64,000 bases of DNA from Polaribacter sp. L3A8 (GTDB lineage Bacteria > Bacteroidota > Bacteroidia > Flavobacteriales > Flavobacteriaceae), in NCBI RefSeq assembly GCF_009796785.1, contig NZ_CP047026.1:3578501-3642500 (forward strand), written 5' to 3'. Positions 61,401 to 64,000 of the stretch are shown here, one piece after another. The translations under genes were made by a program, and so were the position numbers. Under the pieces are notes generated by a model. It was not told the DNA's origin and searched no databases. It saw only the letters and a list, made by a program, of their open reading frames with translations. Position 1 is the first letter of the stretch. Each line of letters begins with the position of its first letter.

Positions 61401-61929
61401 CTGCTTTTCTAATAACACGCATTCCTCTTCCGCCACCACCAGAAGCAGCTTTTAACATAATAGGGTAGCCAATTTTTTCAGCTTCGCTTAATGCTATTTC
61501 AATGTTCTCTAAAGGCTTTTCGTTACTTTTAATAACAGGAATGTTATTAGCCACAGCGACCTCTTTAGCCATAATTTTATCACCCAAAGATTTTAAAACA
61601 GATACTTTTGGACCGATAAAAATAATGCCATTATCTTTACATTTTTGTGCAAAGTTTGCGTTTTCTGATAAGAAACCATATCCAGGATGAATAGCGTCTG
61701 CATTATTTTCTAAAGCAACTCTAATAATTTCATCTATATTTAAATACGGTTTTAAAGGCTCTTTATCTGCGCCAATTTGATAAGATTCATCAGCTTTATA
61801 TCTGTGTAATGAGTAACGGTCTTCAAAAGTGTAAACACCTATTGTTTTTACGTTTATTTCTGTACAGGCTCTAAAAATTCTAATAGCAATTTCTCCTCTG
61901 TTGGCAACAAGTACTTTTTTGATTTTCAT
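58477..61929 (-). CDS. pyc: Pyruvate carboxylase
   Basis: The 1150-residue single-chain enzyme makes oxaloacetate from pyruvate, bicarbonate and ATP. Domain order is biotin carboxylase (1-460: KVLVANRGEIAIRIFRA at start, KAASGGGGRGMRV near 161, EVNPRVQVEHTVTE near 288), carboxyltransferase (about 530-830, RDAHQSLLATRMRT and the Lys-containing IKDMAGLLKP), the allosteric/linker region, then a biotinyl domain with EAMKMET (Lys1116). The catalytic sequence is complete. It feeds gluconeogenesis and the TCA cycle. Confidence 0.98.
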   Translation of the reverse strand: MKIKKVLVANRGEIAIRIFRACTEINVKTIGVYTFEDRYSLHRYKADESYQIGADKEPLKPYLNIDEIIRVALENNADAIHPGYGFLSENANFAQKCKDNGIIFIGPKVSVLKSLGDKIMAKEVAVANNIPVIKSNEKPLENIEIALSEAEKIGYPIMLKAASGGGGRGMRVIRKADELKGAFNESKREALNAFGDDTVFLEKFVENPKHIEIQIVADNYGNTVHLFERDCSVQRRYQKVIEFAPSFDLKPTIKNALYTYAINICKAVDYNNIGTVEFLVDDDDSIYFIEVNPRVQVEHTVTEVVTNIDLIKTQLFIAGGYKLADQQIKIPNQEAVKVNGYALQCRITTEDPQNDFKPDYGEITTYRSASGFGIRLDAGSVYQGAIISPFFDSMLVKVTANSRTLDGACRKVRRALAEFRIRGVKTNMPFLDNILQHETFRKGEVTVNFIKQNPDLFIFKAPRNRATKLVTYLGDVVVNGNPDVKKLDPTKTFVKPIVPKFDKKASYPKGTKDLLTELGPDKFSEWLKNEKKIHFTDTTMRDAHQSLLATRMRTFDMIKVAEGYAKNNPDIFSMEVWGGATFDVCMRFLQENPWERLQRLRKAMPNVLLQMLLRGSNGVGYTAYPDNLIASFVEKSWENGVDIFRIFDSLNWMKSIAPCIEHVRTRTNGLAEGSICYTGDILNTKNTKYNLKYYTNLAKDIENAGAHILAIKDMAGLLKPYAAFELVSALKQEVNIPIHLHTHDTSSIQSATYLKAIEAGVDVVDVALGGLSGLTSQPNFNSVVEMMKFNDRESNLNIDSLNEYSNYWETVREYYYPFESGLKAGSGEVFKHEIPGGQYSNLKPQAQALGLEDRFHEITKMYGDVNLLFGDIVKVTPSSKVVGDMAQYLVSNNLTVQDVLERGDTISFPQSVVSFFKGDLGQPVGGFPKDLQKLILKDQKPYTDRPNAHIKPLDIDAAYKDFRKIFENDLSRPIDFTDFLSYKLYPKVFTDAYNKHLKYDSLVNLPTKNFFYGMERGEEIIIELDRGKTLLITLDSVGEANNKGMVTVYFKVNGQGRSVQVKDESVKVNTVENMKADKNDPKEIGAPLQGMLSTLLVKKGEKVTKNQPLFIIEAMKMETTITAVEDATIKKIVLKAGGMVNSEDLVLTID

Positions 61930-62060
61930 CTTACAAAATGTATTTTAGAAATTAATAAGAAACTTTATTGCTAAAGATACTAAGCTAGAAGTATTCTGTC
62001 AATGTTTTTAGGTGAATTTTTTATGAAAAGGTTTAACTCTTGCTTATAAAGTTAAAAGGA

Positions 62061-62109
62061 TTCAAAAAAAAAAGGTTTAAGAAACATTTACTACAATGTA
62101 TCTTAAACC
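62061..62109 (-). terminator. Terminator of the S46 peptidase gene
   Basis: GGTTTAAGA (62073-62081) pairs with TCTTAAACC (62101-62109), with inner CATT/AATG pairing; the preceding A-run is a U-tract on the minus strand. It lies about 25 bases past the stop codon. Confidence 0.85.
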
Positions 62110-62132
62110 AATTAAATTTTAAATAAAATATT

Positions 62133-64000
62133 TTATTTACTTTTCTTAGGATGTACTAATGTCATTTCATCAATTAAATGAGTTGCACCAGCATATTTAT
62201 CAACAATAAATAATACATATCTTACATCTACCATAATATTTCTACAAATTTCAGGGTCGTAGTTCATGTCACTCATGGTGCCTTCCCAAACTCTATCAAA
62301 ATTTAAACCAATTAAGTTTCCTTCGGCATCTATTGCAGGACTTCCAGAGTTACCACCCGTGGTGTGATTTGTACCTAAAAAACAAACAGGTACTTTTCCA
62401 TTTTTATCGGCATATTGCCCGTAGTCTTTAGTTTTATGAAGTTCACGTAATTTTTCTGGAACATCAAACTCATAATCTCCCGGAATATATTTTTCTATAA
62501 CCCCATCTAAATAACTAACAGGATTATAGTATACTGCATCTTTTGGAGAATAGCCTCTAACTTGACCGTAAGTTACACGTAAAGTACTATTTGCATCCGG
62601 AAAATAACGCGTATTTGGTAACGCTTCCATTAATGCTTTCATATAGGTTTTTTGTAAAGCTACAATGGGTTCATTTTTTAGTTGATACTCATTGTTAATG
62701 GCATTGTAAAAAGCAGCAATCATTGGTTTTGCATATTGATAAGCAGCATCATTATTTAATTTTTTAAGCACTTTTTTAGTGTTTCCATCAAATAATTTTA
62801 AAGCAGTATCTAAGTTTGTAAACGCCGTTTTTTCATAAATAGTAGCATCTACATTTTCGTTAAAAAATGGCATTACATTTTCAAAAACACCTTTGTCTAC
62901 ACCTACATCATAATTTTTATGAATCCCTTTTAATGTGTTTTCTATGTATGCTTTTTCTTCGTTAAAAGATTTTGGGTCTTTAGTAATGGCTTGCTCAAAC
63001 TGATATGCTCTAAAAGTCATTGTCATCAGTTCATTTGTAACTAAAAAGACTTCAATAAAATTTCTTCTTTTAATATTAATAGGAGCAAAATATTTATACA
63101 ATCTATCAAATTCAGGAAGAATCGTACCATATTTCTCTAGTAAGTTTTTTTCTGCTAAAGCCTTTGTAAATGAAGCTTCAAAGGCTTGCCTTTTTTCAAC
63201 AGCATCACTTTTTTTGATACCTAAGTTTTCCCCAATCCATTTTTTCCAAGCATTTGCAATTCGTGTTTGTTTAGAGGCATATTTAATACGAATAGTATCA
63301 CTTGTTTTCATTTTAGCATCAATAACCTTTAATGCAGCTTCTCTAATGGCAATATTTGTTGGGTTATATTCTTCTGTAATATGCTTAATTGCAACAGCTG
63401 GTAAATACTCGTCAGTGGTTCCAGGAAAACCAAAAACTAAGGTGAAATCACCTTCTTCTATACCATCTATAGAAATTGGTAAAAAGTGTTTTGGTTTATA
63501 AGGTACATTGTCTTTACTGTATTTAGCCGGACGATTATTGGCATCAGCATAAATTCTAAACATAGAAAAATCTCCAGTATGTCTAGGGAAAACCCAGTTG
63601 TCTGTGTCGCTACCAAATTTACCAATACTAGTTGGTGGTGCACCTACTAAACGAATGTCTTCGAAACGTTCTGTAACAAATAAAAAGAATTGGTTTCCTT
63701 GAAAAAAGGATTTTACTTTGGTTTGTTGCCAAGCTTCTTTGGTAATTGTTTTTTGTAAAGTGTTACTGTTTTTTGTAATGATAGATTGTTTTTCTTTTTC
63801 AGTCATTGTATCAACAACACCTTTAAGAACCTTGTCAGTTACATCTTCTATACGCACAATAAATTCAACATATAAACCTGGGTTTGGTAGTTCTTCTTTT
63901 AGGTTCATAGCCCAAAAACCATTTTTTAAATAATCGTTTTCTAAAGTAGAATGAGCTTGAATTTGACCAAAACCACAATGATGGTTTGTTAATATTAATC
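62133..64000 (-). CDS. S46 family dipeptidyl peptidase, DPP11 type (5' end outside window)
   Basis: The frame is open beyond the ATG at 63908 to the window edge. The added sequence contains LTNHHCGFGQIQ, the N-terminal catalytic-histidine motif of S46 peptidases, so the N-terminus and signal peptide lie outside. About 620 residues are seen. The catalytic Asp is expected in the FGSDTDNWVFPRHTGDF region and the catalytic serine is in TGGNSGSPAI. Eighteen residues after that serine is an arginine (NFDRVWEG), the position that is Arg in Asp/Glu-specific DPP11 and Gly in DPP7. This points to an exopeptidase releasing acidic dipeptides in the periplasm, as in asaccharolytic and marine Bacteroidota. 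Confidence 0.93.
   Translation of the reverse strand, partial: LILTNHHCGFGQIQAHSTLENDYLKNGFWAMNLKEELPNPGLYVEFIVRIEDVTDKVLKGVVDTMTEKEKQSIITKNSNTLQKTITKEAWQQTKVKSFFQGNQFFLFVTERFEDIRLVGAPPTSIGKFGSDTDNWVFPRHTGDFSMFRIYADANNRPAKYSKDNVPYKPKHFLPISIDGIEEGDFTLVFGFPGTTDEYLPAVAIKHITEEYNPTNIAIREAALKVIDAKMKTSDTIRIKYASKQTRIANAWKKWIGENLGIKKSDAVEKRQAFEASFTKALAEKNLLEKYGTILPEFDRLYKYFAPINIKRRNFIEVFLVTNELMTMTFRAYQFEQAITKDPKSFNEEKAYIENTLKGIHKNYDVGVDKGVFENVMPFFNENVDATIYEKTAFTNLDTALKLFDGNTKKVLKKLNNDAAYQYAKPMIAAFYNAINNEYQLKNEPIVALQKTYMKALMEALPNTRYFPDANSTLRVTYGQVRGYSPKDAVYYNPVSYLDGVIEKYIPGDYEFDVPEKLRELHKTKDYGQYADKNGKVPVCFLGTNHTTGGNSGSPAIDAEGNLIGLNFDRVWEGTMSDMNYDPEICRNIMVDVRYVLFIVDKYAGATHLIDEMTLVHPKKSK

Noticed and set aside
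1..64000. tRNA, rRNA, CRISPR array or prophage
   Set aside because: No cloverleaf-like GC-rich segment with a TTCGA arm, no regularly spaced repeat array and no phage or transposase genes were recognised by eye; a tRNAscan/CRISPR search was not possible.

Overview
The window is AT-rich chromosomal DNA from a member of the Bacteroidota, most probably a marine flavobacterium (Flavobacteriaceae, Polaribacter/Tenacibaculum-like). The signs are: a type IX secretion (T9SS) C-terminal sorting domain; SPII lipoproteins and outer-membrane barrels; LytTR/LytS two-component proteins; an S46 dipeptidyl peptidase; short genes without Shine-Dalgarno sequences; and repeated TAnnTTTG promoter elements typical of the phylum. 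Assignment below family level is inference. Most of the window is core metabolism; no tRNA, rRNA, CRISPR array, transposase or phage gene was seen.

Layout. 0-6 kb: a cut beta-helix lipoprotein, a glutaminyl cyclase lipoprotein, ribosomal protein L31 type B, a membrane-anchored glutamate-synthase-like FMN protein and a YpdA-like reductase. 6-15 kb: a glycogen-phosphorylase-like protein whose PLP lysine is replaced by threonine, glycine decarboxylase GcvP, a UbiA-like membrane protein, a SerB-SerA fusion enzyme and an M23 peptidase. 15-20 kb: two cell-wall cysteine-hydrolase lipoproteins (YiiX-like and SH3-NlpC/P60) with a three-gene ABC-three-component (ABC-3C) conflict/defence operon between them: a PD-(D/E)XK nuclease-like effector, a small middle component and a DUF2326 SMC-like ATPase. 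The operon is bounded by imperfect inward-facing inverted repeats and is the clearest accessory system here.

20-28 kb: a tryptophan/kynurenine degradation cluster (KynU, KMO, 3-hydroxyanthranilate dioxygenase, ACMS decarboxylase) with interspersed FAD monooxygenase, atypical SDR, DUF1697 and small proteins. 28-37.5 kb: small membrane/secreted proteins, NDH-2, a 1285-residue T9SS multidomain adhesin-like protein and a LytS/LytR pair. 37.5-44.7 kb: DnaK, DUF2853, serine dehydratase, YaaA, a HAD phosphatase and a LacI regulator. 44.7-48.8 kb: a translationally coupled glycosyltransferase operon (YwqK-like, DPM-synthase-like GT2, processive-type GT2, GT-C mannosyltransferase). 48.9-52 kb: a polyferredoxin membrane protein with an FAD oxidoreductase. 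52-58.4 kb: outer-membrane barrel, GH113-like glycosidase, universal stress protein, an internally duplicated lipoprotein coupled to an Omp85-like protein, and a metallophosphoesterase. 58.4-64 kb: pyruvate carboxylase and an S46 peptidase of DPP11 type, cut by the window end.

Central carbon and amino-acid metabolism recurs: serine synthesis (SerB-SerA), serine breakdown to pyruvate (SdaA), glycine cleavage (GcvP), pyruvate to oxaloacetate (Pyc), tryptophan catabolism, and peptide use (DPP11). Between genes there are at least two families of dispersed palindromic repeats, each with three recognisable copies, and many strong intrinsic terminators. Only one gene-free stretch exceeds 300 bases (7597-7974).
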